A stretch of DNA of 64,000 bases from Cynocephalus volans (GCF_027409185.1 NC_084466.1:74196501-74260500); one strand, 5' to 3'; positions 1 through 12,199 are shown, counted from the first letter of the stretch. Translations and numbers: made by a program. The notes: generated by a model from the sequence alone, not told the origin.

Positions 1-106
1 AGTTCGTAGCATGAGGAAATGAAAGAGAGGACATTTTATTTCAACTGTGGTATTCAGAGTTACAGAATTGTGTATACTGACAGGTATTTGTTTTCTCTCA
101 TTAAAG

Positions 107-318
107 GTCAGTCAAGCTCCACATCGGAGAACGCTATTGGTGAATTGTATAAAGCTCAGAATCCCAGCACAGCTGTCTCTCTCAACTCCTTCCATGTTGT
201 CAGCTACTATTCCACAGTCGTCCCTCCCTATGATGCAACTGCCATTGCAAATCAGAACATTTCAATTCATTTACCATCAGCTGTGCCTGCAGTCTCAAAA
301 TTTCTTCCTCAGCACTGA
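107..318 (+). CDS. SOHLH2: SOHLH2, C-terminal coding exon (partial gene)
   Basis: SOHLH2 is a germ-cell basic helix-loop-helix transcription factor needed for spermatogonial and oocyte differentiation; it acts in the nucleus with SOHLH1. Only the C-terminal end lies here; the bHLH domain is encoded upstream, outside the window. A pyrimidine-rich tract ending TTAAAG at 101-106 is the likely splice acceptor (an alternative AG ends at 111). The frame then reads about 70 residues, Ser/Thr-rich, with VVSYYSTVVPPYDATA and ISIHLPSAVPAVSKFLPQH, and stops at TGA 316-318. I recognise the SYYSTVV and SKFLPQH segments from mammalian SOHLH2. The gene order with DCLK1 about 44 kb downstream on the same strand supports the call. 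After the TGA the same frame continues N-S-V-L-G-Q-T-C-T-T, which resembles the remaining SOHLH2 tail as I remember it, and a GTAAGT donor follows at 364. The stop may therefore be earlier than in relatives. The exact exon 3' end is uncertain. Confidence 0.78.
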
Positions 319-363
319 AATTCTGTGCTGGGCCAGACATGCACAACACTCCCCAACTGTGTG

Positions 364-369
364 GTAAGT
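364..369 (+). promoter_or_regulatory. Candidate 5' splice donor after the SOHLH2 exon
   Basis: GTG|GTAAGT at 361-369 is a full-consensus donor, 45 nt after the TGA. If used, the exon is 107-363 and another 3' exon lies downstream. If not, 319 onward is 3' UTR. A stop this close to the junction would be expected to escape nonsense-mediated decay. Confidence 0.4.
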
Positions 370-850
370 CTTCAGGGGTCTGTGGGTCAGATCAGACTCT
401 TTCACTCCAGCCAGCAGGGCCCCTGACTTGCATTTTGTTGTTAATACTCTGGTCAGAAGCCCCTTATACTGGGCCCTAAGTACTGTGCTAGTTTCTAAGT
501 TACTCTACCCTGATGGGTAAAAATCAGGTGCAGTCAGCCTGGGCTCTGTGCCCCATGCGGCAGGGCTGGGATCTAGATATCCAGAACCAGTGAATCTGCA
601 TGTAGGTCTGCTAGTTTGGCCTGAAGTGACCAGATGGAGCCTGATTTCCTCTAGAGCTGAGTGCCCTACCCCTTTGGCCCTTGGCTTCTACGCAGAGCTT
701 CTATGTTGCACATCCCATTTCACCGTCCTCACCCTCAGCTGGCCCTGCTACTGGCTGCTGCTTTATCTCTTAGGCTGGCAGCAGTCACTCACAGATATCC
801 AGACCTGTTCCTCCAGTCTCCAACAGGGCTGGTTCAGATACCAGATGTCC
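370..850. other. SOHLH2 3' UTR or downstream sequence, no gene recognised
   Basis: GC is moderate and there is no recognisable repeat. The open frames at 548-883 and 661-861 have no familiar motif and no supporting splice sites. No AATAAA signal was found here; the first good one downstream is at about 1683. Confidence 0.4.
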
Positions 851-854
851 TCAC

Positions 855-1200
855 ACAATAGACATTTATTGAGCACCCATTAGATTCTGGCATTGTGCTT
901 AACTACATTGTGCTAAGAATGTAGTATATAAAGATAGACATGACCCTTACCCTCATGAAGCTTTGGTGTCAGGGGATGCAGACAAAGCAGCAGGCAACTG
1001 TGGTGTGGGTTGGAGCACATAGAAGGAGCACCCTGCTATAAAGTATGGAATCTAGACTGGGGAGAGGTTAGGGGCTGCTTACCCCTGGAGACATATTGTC
1101 TCAGCCAAGATCTAAAGACTAACAATTAGCCAGGTGGAGGGCTAGTATTGGACAAGGAGGGGAAGAGCATTCCAGGCAGATGGATCAGCATATGGAAACC
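855..1200 (-). repeat. L2 LINE 3' fragment
   Basis: The text ATTTATTGAGCACCCATTAG followed by the 'ACCCTTACCCTCATGAAGCTT' type block and GGAAGAGCATTCCAGGCAGA is the antisense of the L2 3' end. Degenerate, so an old insertion. Confidence 0.75.
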
Positions 1201-1314
1201 ATGGTATCTTCCTTTTTTTTTTAGAAGAACTGTCCAGTTCTAGAAGAAGACCTAAACCAGATTGACCTGCTTAAAATGGACTTCTGACAACCTTAACACA
1301 GTTGTTAGTACTTC

Positions 1315-1475
1315 TGCATATTAAGAATAGCTAACATGTTTTGAGTACTCAGTAAGTAATGTACCAAATACTCTGTACTTAAGGTGGATGATCTAACGCA
1401 TCCCTGAAACAATCCTTTGAGGGTAGGCACTATTACCTCCATGTGACCTCTATAAAAATGTGAGGAGTAGTGACC
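1315..1475 (-). repeat. MIR SINE, 3' part
   Basis: GAGTACTCAGTAAGTAATG, then a CTCTGTACTT block and a GAGGGTAGGCACTATTACC block are typical of the antisense MIR core and 3' region. Confidence 0.65.
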
Positions 1476-3468
1476 TTCCCAAAAAAAATTGCAAAAAAAT
1501 ATGCTAAAGAGAATTACCAGAAAATGTTAAAATATGAAGTATGTACCTATGTGATAATGTCGAAGACCAGGGTTCATGAAAGAAAAGATTACAACATTAT
1601 TGTCTTTTTATTGTTGACCTATACTTACTCTATGTGGTTTTTGTTGGAGAACTGTTGTAAGAAAATAATTACTGTTGATACCAATAAATAATGCTATTTT
1701 AAAACCTGTTTTCCACCTGGAGATTTCACATGGTTTTGCAAATCATTTTATATTGTCTTAGAACACAGAAAATATACTTGTGACATGAGTAAGAATGGGC
1801 CAGGATTCAATTAATGTGGGTTTTTTCCACCTCTCCTTTGAAGTAACAGTTTTGGGCACATTAAAAGCACATTTGAAATTCACACTCCAGACCACCTCCT
1901 GGGTGAAGTTTGACAGTACAGGAAGAATGGAACAAAGAATGATTTTGAGATCTACACCCAGAGACCTAATATCAAAAGACCTGGCATCGTCTGGCTTCCG
2001 AGGAACATGCTCAAAGCCTCTGCAGCAGCGAGAATGCCGGTCGCTCGCTCCCCCTCATCTTCCTGCGTACTTGGATCTCCCCCAGCCAGAAAGCTGTAAG
2101 AACAAATGGCCTAGGTGACCTGGATTCTTTTGTCCCTCAAAAAAATTCCACAATTTATGAAAAAGTACACTATAAAGAAGATCCACGTGGACTTGATAAA
2201 GCAATAAGACTGGGAAGGTGCATTGATACCCCAGTGTCACCAAGTACAAATATGCAACTTGATTTTTATTTTTAGTGTCCCTGTGAATCACTCATTTATA
2301 TCTAGGTCATACCTTTTCCATATTTGACATTTTAAAGAGCATCCTCCCTTATTCACCATCCAAACTAAGAAATCCAGAAAGAGGCCGAGAGAGGTCATTG
2401 CCTCCTCACTTGACTCCCGATGAATAAATTGACATGTTTGCTTTTGCATGTCCCAGTCCCTTGGCTGAAATGATAGTTGATAGGTAAAGTTTTTTTTCTG
2501 GATCTTTCGTTACAGACGAGCAGGTCTTCATTTTCTTTGTTTTTCATCTCTTCCTTCATATGGATATTAGGAAAGACTATTGAAAATAAGGGGGGAAGTG
2601 TTTGTTTTATATTTCACTGAAATGTCCTTACGCATAAGTTTTATTATTAAAGAAAATATTCAGTTTTGACCCTGAAAATGGTAATCCCTTTTGTTTTCTT
2701 TAAAAAAATATGTGCTCCCTCTTTTAGTAGTACTGTATAGGGAATTTAATTTCCTAGAGTTTTATTTGAAAATTGCTGTAGGCATAGCCTAATTTTCATG
2801 TTAAATTGTATAGCTTTTCTTTGAAGATGCCAAGAAGATGGAATCTGTAGATGTTTGACATACTTTATAAATGTACTGGAAGTTTCCAACTAAGGTTTCT
2901 ACGCTTATTATTATAAATAGGTGCTTGCTTCTTCATTCTCTTGCCTTGAGGACTAATTTCTTTGACCCTGGAAGAGAACCTGTTGAGGATTTGGGACACT
3001 GGGACTATTGCCGATGTCCCCAGCTGGACTTCACTGCTGCTCAGACTTTTGCTTTACATCAAGGATCCCCTGGGTCCACACATGGGCCACAAGAGAAGCC
3101 TGTGGCTGGGAATTCTTCAGTAGAGGACCTAGAGAGTGCAAGCCCCAGAGCCCCAGGCTACTTGCTGCTCTCTCAGTTCCCCTTTTTCTTTCAGCATGAA
3201 GAGGAGGCTACCAATCCATTGTGAAAGCTCTGTTTCTTTTCAAGCCTGGTTCCCATGACCCTGAACTTCATGCAAGTGTTGAAATTTGTTTCTAATACAA
3301 AAATGTCATTTTTAATAAATTATCCTCTTCCAAGTGAGCTCAATTCTCAGCTAAGGAGGAAAGGTTAGTTGGCCTCCACCCATAGAAAAAGAGCGGGATA
3401 TTCTTTGTAAAAATCAAGCTGGCTGGTCATGAGACAGTTGCAGTGTTATTTTCACAATGAAAAGGTGC
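1476..3468. other. Intergenic, no gene or repeat recognised
   Basis: AT-rich with small unsupported open frames (1470-1691, 1795-2118, 2871-3224), none with a recognised motif. AATAAA-type signals occur near 1683, 2425 and 3316 and could serve as distal SOHLH2 polyadenylation sites, but nothing selects among them. Confidence 0.4.
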
Positions 3469-3890
3469 AAGGAGCTTGCCTAGAGAAGGTGGCAGCTTGT
3501 AGGTATCACATGGGGAGTGGCAGAATTAGCAAGACTTGGCGAATGATCTGATACAGGGGTTGTGAGGAAAGGCAAAGAATGAAGGATGACACCCAGGCTT
3601 CTGGCTTCAGTAGCTGGGTGGAGAGTATTGATGCTCACTGAGAGAACACAAGGGAAACAGCATTTGGAGGGATGGCACTAGAAGGTGACAGTTTTATCTG
3701 GGGACATGTTGCATTTGAGATATTTGTAGGATACCCTAGTGGAGATAGCCAGAATAGATTAAATAGATTCAGATACATGCAGTGCAGGCAGGAGATCTGG
3801 ATGAGAGAGAACGTGGTGTGGCCGTCATCAGCACTGGGAGGAGAATGATAAAGGGGGGGACTCAGACATTAAGTGGTGAGAGTGGCCCAG
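3469..3890 (-). repeat. L2 LINE, reverse-transcriptase region fragment
   Basis: It reads as antisense L2 ORF2. The GGGGACATGTTGCATTTGAG, ATACCCTAGTGGAGATAG and 'GTCATCAGCACTGGGAGG' segments match the L2 region that encodes the end of the RT palm domain. No frame is intact. Confidence 0.7.
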
Positions 3891-4299
3891 ATGACCCAGT
3901 AGGAACTTATAACCCTGAAATTCTATTATAGTATAATTCATCATAGAAGTCGCTTGGTCAGGCTCTCAGTGACACATGACATTATGAGTTACCAGTGATT
4001 TGAGGTACATGAGTAAAACCCTCAAAGGCAGAGCACACAAGTGGCCAGTGGCAACTGTTTACTGGCCGTTTTTTGAATTGTGGAAAATGTAATTTTTCTG
4101 AATTTCTGGCTCCTGAAAAATTCAGAATGAGGGCAATACTGAATCTGTTTCTAGTGTGCAAAATAGTATCAAACTGCTCAGGCTGAGAAGTGCCTCCCCC
4201 TTTGCATGGAGCATCAGTTTTCCTCTGGCTACTCTTCCCACCCAGCCTGCCTCATTCATTGGACTGGCTTGCTTGGGTCCTGCAGGTATTCCACTTTGA

Positions 4300-4490
4300 C
4301 TTCAAAAGGGGCAGTGATTCTTCTACACAAGGGAATCACTTTGGGATAGGGGTGGGTGCTTATTAAAATGCAGATTCCCAGGTCACACCCCACAGGGTCG
4401 GATTTGGTAGGCTTGGCTGGGCTGGTATGTGGGAACTTGCATTTTTACAAACACTGCCAGGTGCATTTGCAGTTATTAGAGGGTATCTGA
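4300..4490 (+). repeat. MER5A-like hAT-Charlie MITE
   Basis: The core CTTATTAAAATGCAGATTCC, followed by a CACACCCCACAGGGTCGG segment and a GGGAACTTGCATTTTTACAA segment, is diagnostic of the MER5A family of short non-autonomous hAT elements. Confidence 0.75.
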
Positions 4491-4564
4491 TTATCCCTCT
4501 TAAAAACACCCCATGCACATAAATGTATGCAGATCCCCACTTGGAACAAAGTAAATACAAACTA

Positions 4565-4735
4565 AAACCAATCGCATTGATTTCCAAACCTGGCGATGCA
4601 TCAGAAGCACTTGTAGGTTTATTAAAACCATACAGTTTCAGGACTCTCCCAGAGACTGATTCCATAGTTCTAGAAGGGGGCCCAGGAGACCGCACAGGAT
4701 GATTCGGATGTACAGCCAGGTTTGAGAGCCGCTCT
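4565..4735 (+). repeat. Second MER5-like hAT fragment
   Basis: It has the same plan as the preceding element: GATGCATCAGAAGCACTTG, GGTTTATTAAAACCATACAG, and an end reading TTTGAGAGCCGCTC, close to the hAT-Charlie terminal repeat. Confidence 0.6.
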
Positions 4736-7620
4736 TCATTTATAACCTGCTGATCAAGTGCGTGTTAAGGGCTGAAGTCAAGCTGAAGCTCGGGGAATTC
4801 AGCCCTCCCTAGACTAGACAGGCGAGGGTGGAGAGAAGAGTTACTTCCATGCTGATCGATGAGGAGAGGTTTTGCTGAGGAGGTAGTTCCAGAAACTGCT
4901 GTGGTAAGTCATATAATCAGGAAGTATCGCTGTGGGAAATTCAAAGGTGGTATACCTAAGGAGAGTGAAAACCCGGAAGGTGAGGTTAGGGCTTCACTCA
5001 TTCCATCTAGATGGCAATTGAAACTGCTTGCATGAAGGGAGGTGCCTTCAAATTCTTATTAGATATTTCATATTTTGTAAAATTATTCTAACGGTATTGT
5101 TAAAAGCAGAATGTCACTTTTGCAAATAACCAACATTTGAAAATATATGTCGCTTTTCTGAATGACATTGATGAAACAAAATCTTGAAACCAGAACCTGA
5201 GCCTCCTGGTATTTTTCTACCCGATCAGGCACGCTTTCCCCTTCCCTTCTGTGTGTCTCCCTGGAACACAGAATGAGGAAGCAGGAAGGCCATGGGTCAC
5301 CTTGCTTAATCGGGTATCAAGAGCTGGTTTCATCACCATGGAAACGTGACACTCCTACGGAAGACAGAGAAACCTCTTATGCTGTGTTTTTCAAGGTTTT
5401 TATATCCCAGAATAATGTTCTTTTTGAAAACAATGAAAACAGGAAGTCACACAAACACATGCACACAATTACATTACATAGTGTCTTATATGCTGCTGAA
5501 TTTACTAATCAGACTTTAGTAAAGATTTTTTTTATTATTTTTGCTCCAAGCAAAGGTTTCTAAAAGTCTGATTACAAGATGGGAGGACTTGAGCACTGCT
5601 GGGAGAAACTTCAGGGAAATGGACTTCTAAAATACACAGATCAACATATTCTGGAAAGTGGTCTGCTAAAGCGCGTAGCCCAAGAAGTCTTTACAGACAT
5701 ATTTCTTTCAGCTTATTTCTTCCCCAAGTAGTCTTAAGGCTACGTGAGGGTGTTGGCAGTGGTGTAATTTATAAAACACTGAATTTCTCCTCCTCTCACA
5801 CTGTCTCAGGCTATTTCCTTGTGTTCCTCAAAATAACAGCCAAATTTTTTTTAATTCTATGGCTTAGGACTTATGAGACTCCCTACCATTTTTGAACCCC
5901 CAATAACAGGTCTTGACATTGCAAGCACCTTGCACATTATTTTCCCATAGACCTGAAGTAGAGCTCAATTTTGACACAGAAACCATTGAGAAGTGGAAAA
6001 TCTTTCCCGTAGTCATGTGTATATTAGGGTAGGAGCACAGAAGCAAGAATAAACTTAAATTGATTTATTTTCCTACTCCTCTGGGCTAATACTGGGTCTC
6101 TCGTGTTGTGTATTCTAATACTCCCAAATCTATTGTTTCTAGAACATTAAGTAAGAGCTGAAATAGACACAGGATTCATATCCCTGCAGTAATTACCTGT
6201 TTCTTTAATATTTTTAGTTTATATTTACTAGAATCAAAAAGAAGGCCAATGTGGTTGAAGCACCGATTTTTATTTTCTAATGGAGATCTATAATTGAACT
6301 ACCCTTTTGTGGCATCCAGCTGGTAAAATAATAATTTAAAACGTCTTTCTTAAAGAGACATTCTAGACATTTTTTTTTTTTTTTTTGCCACAAGAAGTTC
6401 TACTTGTTTATAGGGTTGGTGAGGCAGGAGCTGGACAGAAATGCCCCTAAGCTTTTGGTTGAGTTAAGGGAAAGAGAGATGAGATCTTACTCTATTTTTT
6501 TCTTTTGAAGCAAATGAGAGTGTTTGGAAAAATTTGAATGTCAACATATTGTTTTGGCATAAAGGAACTTCTTAAGGGTTAATCCTAATCTTCTGCAACT
6601 AAGAAACTACTGTGGATTTATTCAGAGCTCAAAATATTCCCCTGCTTGCTTTAGTCATGTGAGAAGAATCGTGTATGAGGAAGGGAATTGGATTCCTTTC
6701 TTGACCATCAATGCCCACCCCCTGTGAAGGAAAAGCTATGAGTTTCAATATAAATATTATTGCTGGCCACAAGACTTCCTAGCTCCTTTTAAAAAGCCTG
6801 CCTACAGAATTTGATTGGCAGAGAATGTGTTTATACTTATTGTATCGCTATCAATTCTCCCTAAGATGGAAAACCTGCAACAAAGGATGTGATAAAAGGC
6901 TGCTCTCTGGGGCAGGATTGTGTCAGCCCATGGGGCAGTTACAGGGAGATCGCGTGAAGGGTTTGCACTTACAACCCTGGCTCTGGTCCAGCCAAGGCTG
7001 GGAAAAATGCTCCTGGTTCTCTACCCCAGCAGCAAATGATATGAATTCACTCTACAAGGGGCACATCCACTGGCCTGGCTTGGCAGAGGGGAAGGTGAAG
7101 GTGCTTGTGTCGATGGTTTGCTTGTTGAGGCCCAAAATAGTCTATGAAAATGAGGCATCTAAGCAGCATTTTATCACAGGTTAACTGCATTGGAGAAATT
7201 GAGTTAAAATGTTAAATCTCAGCTACTAGAATTGGCTTTGTGTCATTTGGGTATTTCCTTCCAATACTAACGAAAGCTCAAGAATACTAATCAGATCCCA
7301 CTGGCAAAGCCAAGGCATTCATGGCAGGCTTCTAGCTGAAAATTATTTTTCACTGTCTACACTTGGATATTCTGCACCCACTTAAACAAAGGCAAGGCAA
7401 AGCCATCAGTGATTGTGCTCCTCCTGTCCCTAGTCCAGGCCTCCCACAACATACCCCTAATAATGCTCTTTCACATTTGCCAGGGCCTTTCCTCTGTAAT
7501 GAATATAGCTTCTCCTCTACATCACCAATACCTGATGCTTGTCCATATGCCACTTGCTCACTGCTCAGCTCTGGTCACTGATTACCTTACACATAGGCCC
7601 CTGAGCTGCCCACAAGAGCA
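4736..7620. other. Intergenic, mostly unrecognised
   Basis: No gene was found. A T homopolymer of 17 lies near 6370-6386. The open frames at 5273-5563, 6825-7184 and 7350-7581 lack recognisable domains and overlap antisense frames. No clear repeat family was recognised, so this is either unique sequence or very old repeats. Confidence 0.4.
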
Positions 7621-7624
7621 GCTT

Positions 7625-7835
7625 AGTATTTTGGAAAGAGCATAAGCCTGAAAGTTAGAACGGTGTGAGCAGAACCTAATTCCACCACTGTTAGCTGCAT
7701 GTGCATATTTGGGTAAATTATCCCCCTGCAATTGTTTCCTCTTCTGTAAAATGGAGTAACAATATTTTAATGTTTATAAAAGGTCCTTGCATGGAGTGGA
7801 CCCTCACCAAACGGTAGCTGCTGTTTTTTAGCTTG
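7625..7835 (+). repeat. MIR SINE
   Basis: It has the usual MIR order: a 'GAAAGAGCATAAGCCTGAAAG' type start, a core, CCTCTTCTGTAAAATGGAG, and an end resembling 'TGGACCCTCACCAAACGGTAGCTG'. Confidence 0.8.
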
Positions 7836-8279
7836 CCACCTTCTCTTCCTGCAACCTGTCTACTCCCCAAGACACTGCACAGGAGGAAAAAAACACACTT
7901 CTTACTGTCATTTCAAGCCACTCCTTCCAGCTCTGTAAAATCCTAAACAGTGAGGGCATTTGGGTTCCTAGAGATGTTGGGATTCTTTAACTCCTAATAG
8001 TGAGGTTTAAGGTCCTGCAGAAACTGTCCCCTTTCTTTATGACTATCTTTCCAACAAGGCAGAGCATTTATATTTAACACCATCTTTTCCACCCTCCATC
8101 ACTCTCTACACAGCCCACCAAAGTCAGGCTGAAGCATTGTAACAGGGAAGGAACACGCAGTTTATGTAGATTCTACACATGACTTTGGGGTTGCTAAGAA
8201 GTCCACTTCTAAATTGGTAATCCCCAGGTCCAGGGTTTCTCTCCTGCCCTCACACCTCCAGCCTTAGGGGCTAGTTTAT
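7836..8279. other. Intergenic, nothing firm
   Basis: A weak L2-like stretch (TAAGGTCCTGCAGAAACTGT, near 8008) may be present. No gene signals. Confidence 0.3.
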
Positions 8280-8490
8280 GTGAGAGGCAGCATTGTAGAT
8301 TGGAATCCCAGCTCCATGGCTTCTGATCATATTAACTCAGGGCTCCTGAGCAATCATTTCTGAGCCTTAGTTTTCTCATCGGTTAGAGTTAACACCTAAT
8401 TTACAGATTTGTCCTGAGGATTAGAGAAAATGCATGCTACATGTCACTAAGGATAGCACCTTTCCCACAGTAGTAGCTCAGTAAATAAAA
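8280..8490 (+). repeat. MIR SINE
   Basis: GGCAGCATTGTAGATTGGAA, then GAGCCTTAGTTTTCTCATC, and an end near GTAGTAGCTCAGTAAATAAA give the complete MIR layout. Confidence 0.8.
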
Positions 8491-8679
8491 TACGTCGCTC
8501 ATCATACTTGCCCACTCCTTTTTGTACGAAGCTTTGCTTCATACCTTCTTGGCTGAACGCGTGCAGCATCCCATTATTAATTTTCCCCGGTAATGTTCAC
8601 TTTCCTGCCTCTATTACTCAGACTATAGACAACATCAACAAACAGTATCACTGGTATCTCTCTTATCTTTTGAAAGATA

Positions 8680-9060
8680 TCTTTGTTTAAATTTTATAAA
8701 CCCATATTACTTAAGTATAAAATAGATTTTTATTTTAATCTATTAAATGAACTCCCCTGAAATCCCACTCTTTGAAGGTAACCGTTCTTATGAGACTGGT
8801 GTGCTTCCATTTAGATTTTCTTTTATGCATATAAAAATATTTAAATTATGCATATAAAGAGACATTTTGATTTCTTACAAAATTGGAATCATGACTTCAC
8901 CTTTTTAAATAGATGACATTGTGTTCTATTTTAAGAATATCTCAAAATATGTTTGGTTTCCCAATGACAGAGATTTAGTTTTTTCCATTTTTTGATTTTC
9001 ACAAGCCATATTATAATAAATATCATAATTGTGTGTTTGCACAGTTACAAAAATATGTCT
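8680..9060 (-). repeat. Probable L1 3' UTR-type fragment
   Basis: AT-rich text with ACAAAATTGGAATCATGACT and a TTCTATTTTAAGAATATCTC block resembles antisense L1M 3' sequence. Family assignment is weak. Confidence 0.4.
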
Positions 9061-9074
9061 GCAAGATAATTCAG

Positions 9075-10640
9075 ATAACAAATATTTACTGAGTCCCCTT
9101 TAGGTGGCAGGTACTTTTCTGGCACACTCCCTCAGTTCAAGGAGCTTATGTTCTAGCAGGGAATACATGAGGTAAGTAAATACAAAATGCCATGGCAGCT
9201 GGTCATGGCCTGTCCTAAGTGCCTAAGGAAAAAGGCAGCAGGCCAGGGTTGAACTGGGATGCTATTTCAGGTAGGGCGGTCGAGGGAGAGTCTTTGATGA
9301 ACTGGCATTTGGAAGACACTTGACTAAAACAAGAGAGCAAGCCACACAGTGATCTGGAAAGAGAACATTCCAGAAAGAAGGAGCAGGGACCACAAAGGCT
9401 CTGGGGTGAGAAGGAGTCTAGTGTAGGCAAGGAGCAGAGGGGAGGCCATTGGGCTGGGTGGAGCAGAGGAGGAGAGAAGGGAGTGACATGATGTAGATCC
9501 TCTAAGGCCACTGTCAGGACTGCGGCTTCTTACCAGCTGGAAGCCAGTGGAAGATGGGGCAGAAGAGGTCTGATGTACATCTTGAGAGGACCAGTCTGCC
9601 CGCTGGGCAGAGGCTGGACTGCAGACAGCAAGAGCAGAGGTGGAGGGATGAGTTAGAAGCGCTACCAGTCATCCAGGCAACTATGACAGTGCTGTGACCG
9701 TGGGCCGTGGAAAGTAGTCATTGAAAATAATGGTTTTGGTGGCTGGTGCAGATACAAGCCTGACTGGATGGGTTCAAGAGAGAATGGGAGAAGTAGGTGT
9801 GGAGACAGCAAGAACAGATAACTCTTATCTGCAGCTGTGCCACAAAGAAGGGTGAGAAATGAGGGATGTGGAATCAGAATAGGATGTTTTGAAAATAAGA
9901 GAAACTTCAGCATGTCTGTATGCTCATAGGAATGATCCTGCAAAGAAGGAAAGGTTTATAACTCAGAGAGAGAGAGAGGGTAATTGCTGGAGCCATGTTC
10001 TTGCATAGCTAGAGGGCTGTGGACATCAGAGCCAGTGCAGCCCGTCTCTGGGAACAGGAGGGACGTACAGCCACAGGCTCAGATGACTGAGAAGACAGTG
10101 GGAGTGAGGGAAGTTTGGAGGGGAGAGTGCTAGGAAATAATGTTCTAGGAGAGTGGGCTAGTGAATAAGCAGTGGAAACGTGGGATTGCCGGGCCGTGCG
10201 AGCATTCCCGTGAAGTATCTGGTGATGAATCTAAAGTGAGACAGTCAGAGCATGTTTGTGCATTTTCCCACAGGCACATTTGGTCTTCTGGCTGCTGGTG
10301 TTGCATGGGCAGATTGCATGGGGTTCCACCAGGCACTTTTGACAGAGAAGCCAGGGCCCAGGAAGTGCAGGGAATGTGCAGGAGAGTCATGACCACAAAG
10401 ACCTGGGGAATCTTGGCTTTACAGGTGAGGAGGGTGGGGGCACCGAGCAGGAGGGTGATGGGCACTGGATCCTGTGTGGGTGGAGGGCATGGTCCAGCAT
10501 GGTTCAAGCATGGTTGGCATCGAAGTAGATGAGAGATGAGCTGTAAGGATAAGACGGGGCTGAGAGCGGACAGAGCGGTTAGAGAGTGGGATGCCTGGAG
10601 TGGTGGGAGGGCACGGAGGGGGCTGTTATTGGGATGGCCG
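9075..10640 (-). repeat. Long L2 LINE copy with RT region (degenerate)
   Basis: It reads antisense to L2 for about 1.55 kb. It begins with the 3' end (ACAAATATTTACTGAGTCCC), passes the 'GAACATTCCAGAAAGAAGGAG' block and the GAAGCCAGTGGAAGATGGGG block, then GGTTCAAGAGAGAATGGGAG and CATGTCTGTATGCTCATAGG, and extends into the region 5' of the RT (TGGGATTGCCGGGCCGTGCG, AATCTAAAGTGAGACAGTCA). The open frames here (10145-10678 minus, 10161-10532 plus, 9215-9511 minus) are chance frames in this repeat. L2 died out early in mammalian evolution, so this is a fossil. Confidence 0.8.
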
Positions 10641-11390
10641 TGTTCTTTCTCCTTTGTGGAACAGTGAAGTGTAATCATACAAGATTATGGACAGATCACA
10701 TAAACCAGTCAACACAACCAGGCATTTGTCCAGCATTATCTGCAGCTGAGAATCCCATTCATGTGAACATTCCAGAAGAAAAATACTTAAAACATATACT
10801 TCGTTTTAATGATTTTGATAGAATTCTTTCTAATGGCCAGATTGAAAGCTGTAATCATATTGCGAAAAGAGATTGTGCTTGAATAAAATACCTGCACAGA
10901 GAAAGAAAGGGCACAAGAGAATGCGAGAGAGTGTGATGAGCACTTTAGTAAGGAAGAGTGTAACATCGGCCAGAATTTTCAAAGATCTACCATTTCCAGG
11001 GGATTCCAAAGTTTTCATAAGGTAATAAGTTTCTATTTTTATAACAGAAGTAGGAAGGGGACCCTAATTAATTATTTGTCAATCACTCATCTATTTCTAG
11101 TCAATAGCACAAGGGCCTTAATGTATTAAAAACACAGAAATATAGTAAGAGACTCAGATTAATGTAACCCCAGACACAAAATTCAGGACTGTGGAGTTAA
11201 GTTTCAAGTACTTGATGTGCTGAGAAGGAAAAAGGAGCAGCCCTTAGATTGATGGAGTGCGACTGGATCCAGATGAGGCCTCCTCTTGAGCTGAATCGTA
11301 AGTACTTTTTAAAACTGGGGCAGATAAAGTCAGAATTTCAAGTATGTCAGGGAAAGGCAGTTTTTTCCAGAAACAATGGTAGGACCACTG
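10641..11390. other. Intergenic, nothing recognised
   Basis: AT-rich. The open frame at 10586-10882 has no recognised domain and starts inside the L2. No gene signals. Confidence 0.3.
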
Positions 11391-11394
11391 GCTA

Positions 11395-11990
11395 GGTTTT
11401 TAGAAGAAAAAAGTAGAAATAAAGCTGCATCCCTAGCTCACCCAGCAAAATAAATTTCTGATGTATTAAAGATGTGGGGAATTTTTTTAAAAACTATAAA
11501 ATCATTTAAATTGATGTATATTTTTATAAACTTGAAGCAATGATTCCTTTCGAAGAATGATAGTGAAACCCAGACCCATGTGATTAAACACACACACACT
11601 CTGTATTTTCAATTAATATGACTGGCAAATGGCTTGTTTCCCTAATAAGCAAAGAGCTTTTCAAATCCATTAAGGAAAAGACAAGTAACCAGAGAGAAAA
11701 ATGGGCAAAGGTCATGAACAGCATTTCATAGAGAAGAAATGCAAAGAAAATAAATCCTGTCTAGGAAAAGATGTTTACAATAATAATTGGTAACAAAATG
11801 AGCTATTTTTCACCTACTAGATTTGACAAAGATGACAAACTTTAACACAGTGTTGATAAGGGAGTGGCAGGAACCATGATATGTATGGATAGGAATTTAA
11901 ATTTGCATCATTTATTTGGCAACACCCATCAAGATTTTAAATATACATATCCTTAGTTCCACAGTTCCTTATCTAGGAATCCAACATGAG
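11395..11990 (+). repeat. L1 LINE, 3' ORF2 fragment
   Basis: TAATAAGCAAAGAGCTTTTC, AAAATGGGCAAAGGTCATGA and the later CAACACCCATCAAGATTTTA and TATCTAGGAATCCAACATGA segments follow the conserved distal ORF2 of old L1M elements in sense orientation. The frame is broken. Confidence 0.75.
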
Positions 11991-12199
11991 TTCAGGACCT
12001 CCTCCTCCTTCTCCAGAGGGGACGTAAGGGCCACAAGGAGAGCCATCGATTTTTTCTCTTCCCCCATCACAACATAATCTGTCCCCACCACTATACCCTG
12101 AACCCAGTCCCCAAAGAGGCTACGATTAAAAATGATTGCCCACCTTCCCCGCAAGGGCCACGTGGACTAGTCCCATCGTTCTCTGCACACCTGTTTAAT

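Noticed and set aside
10145-10678. 177-codon minus-strand frame
   Set aside because: Lies in antisense-oriented L2 sequence; no RT motif and no gene structure.
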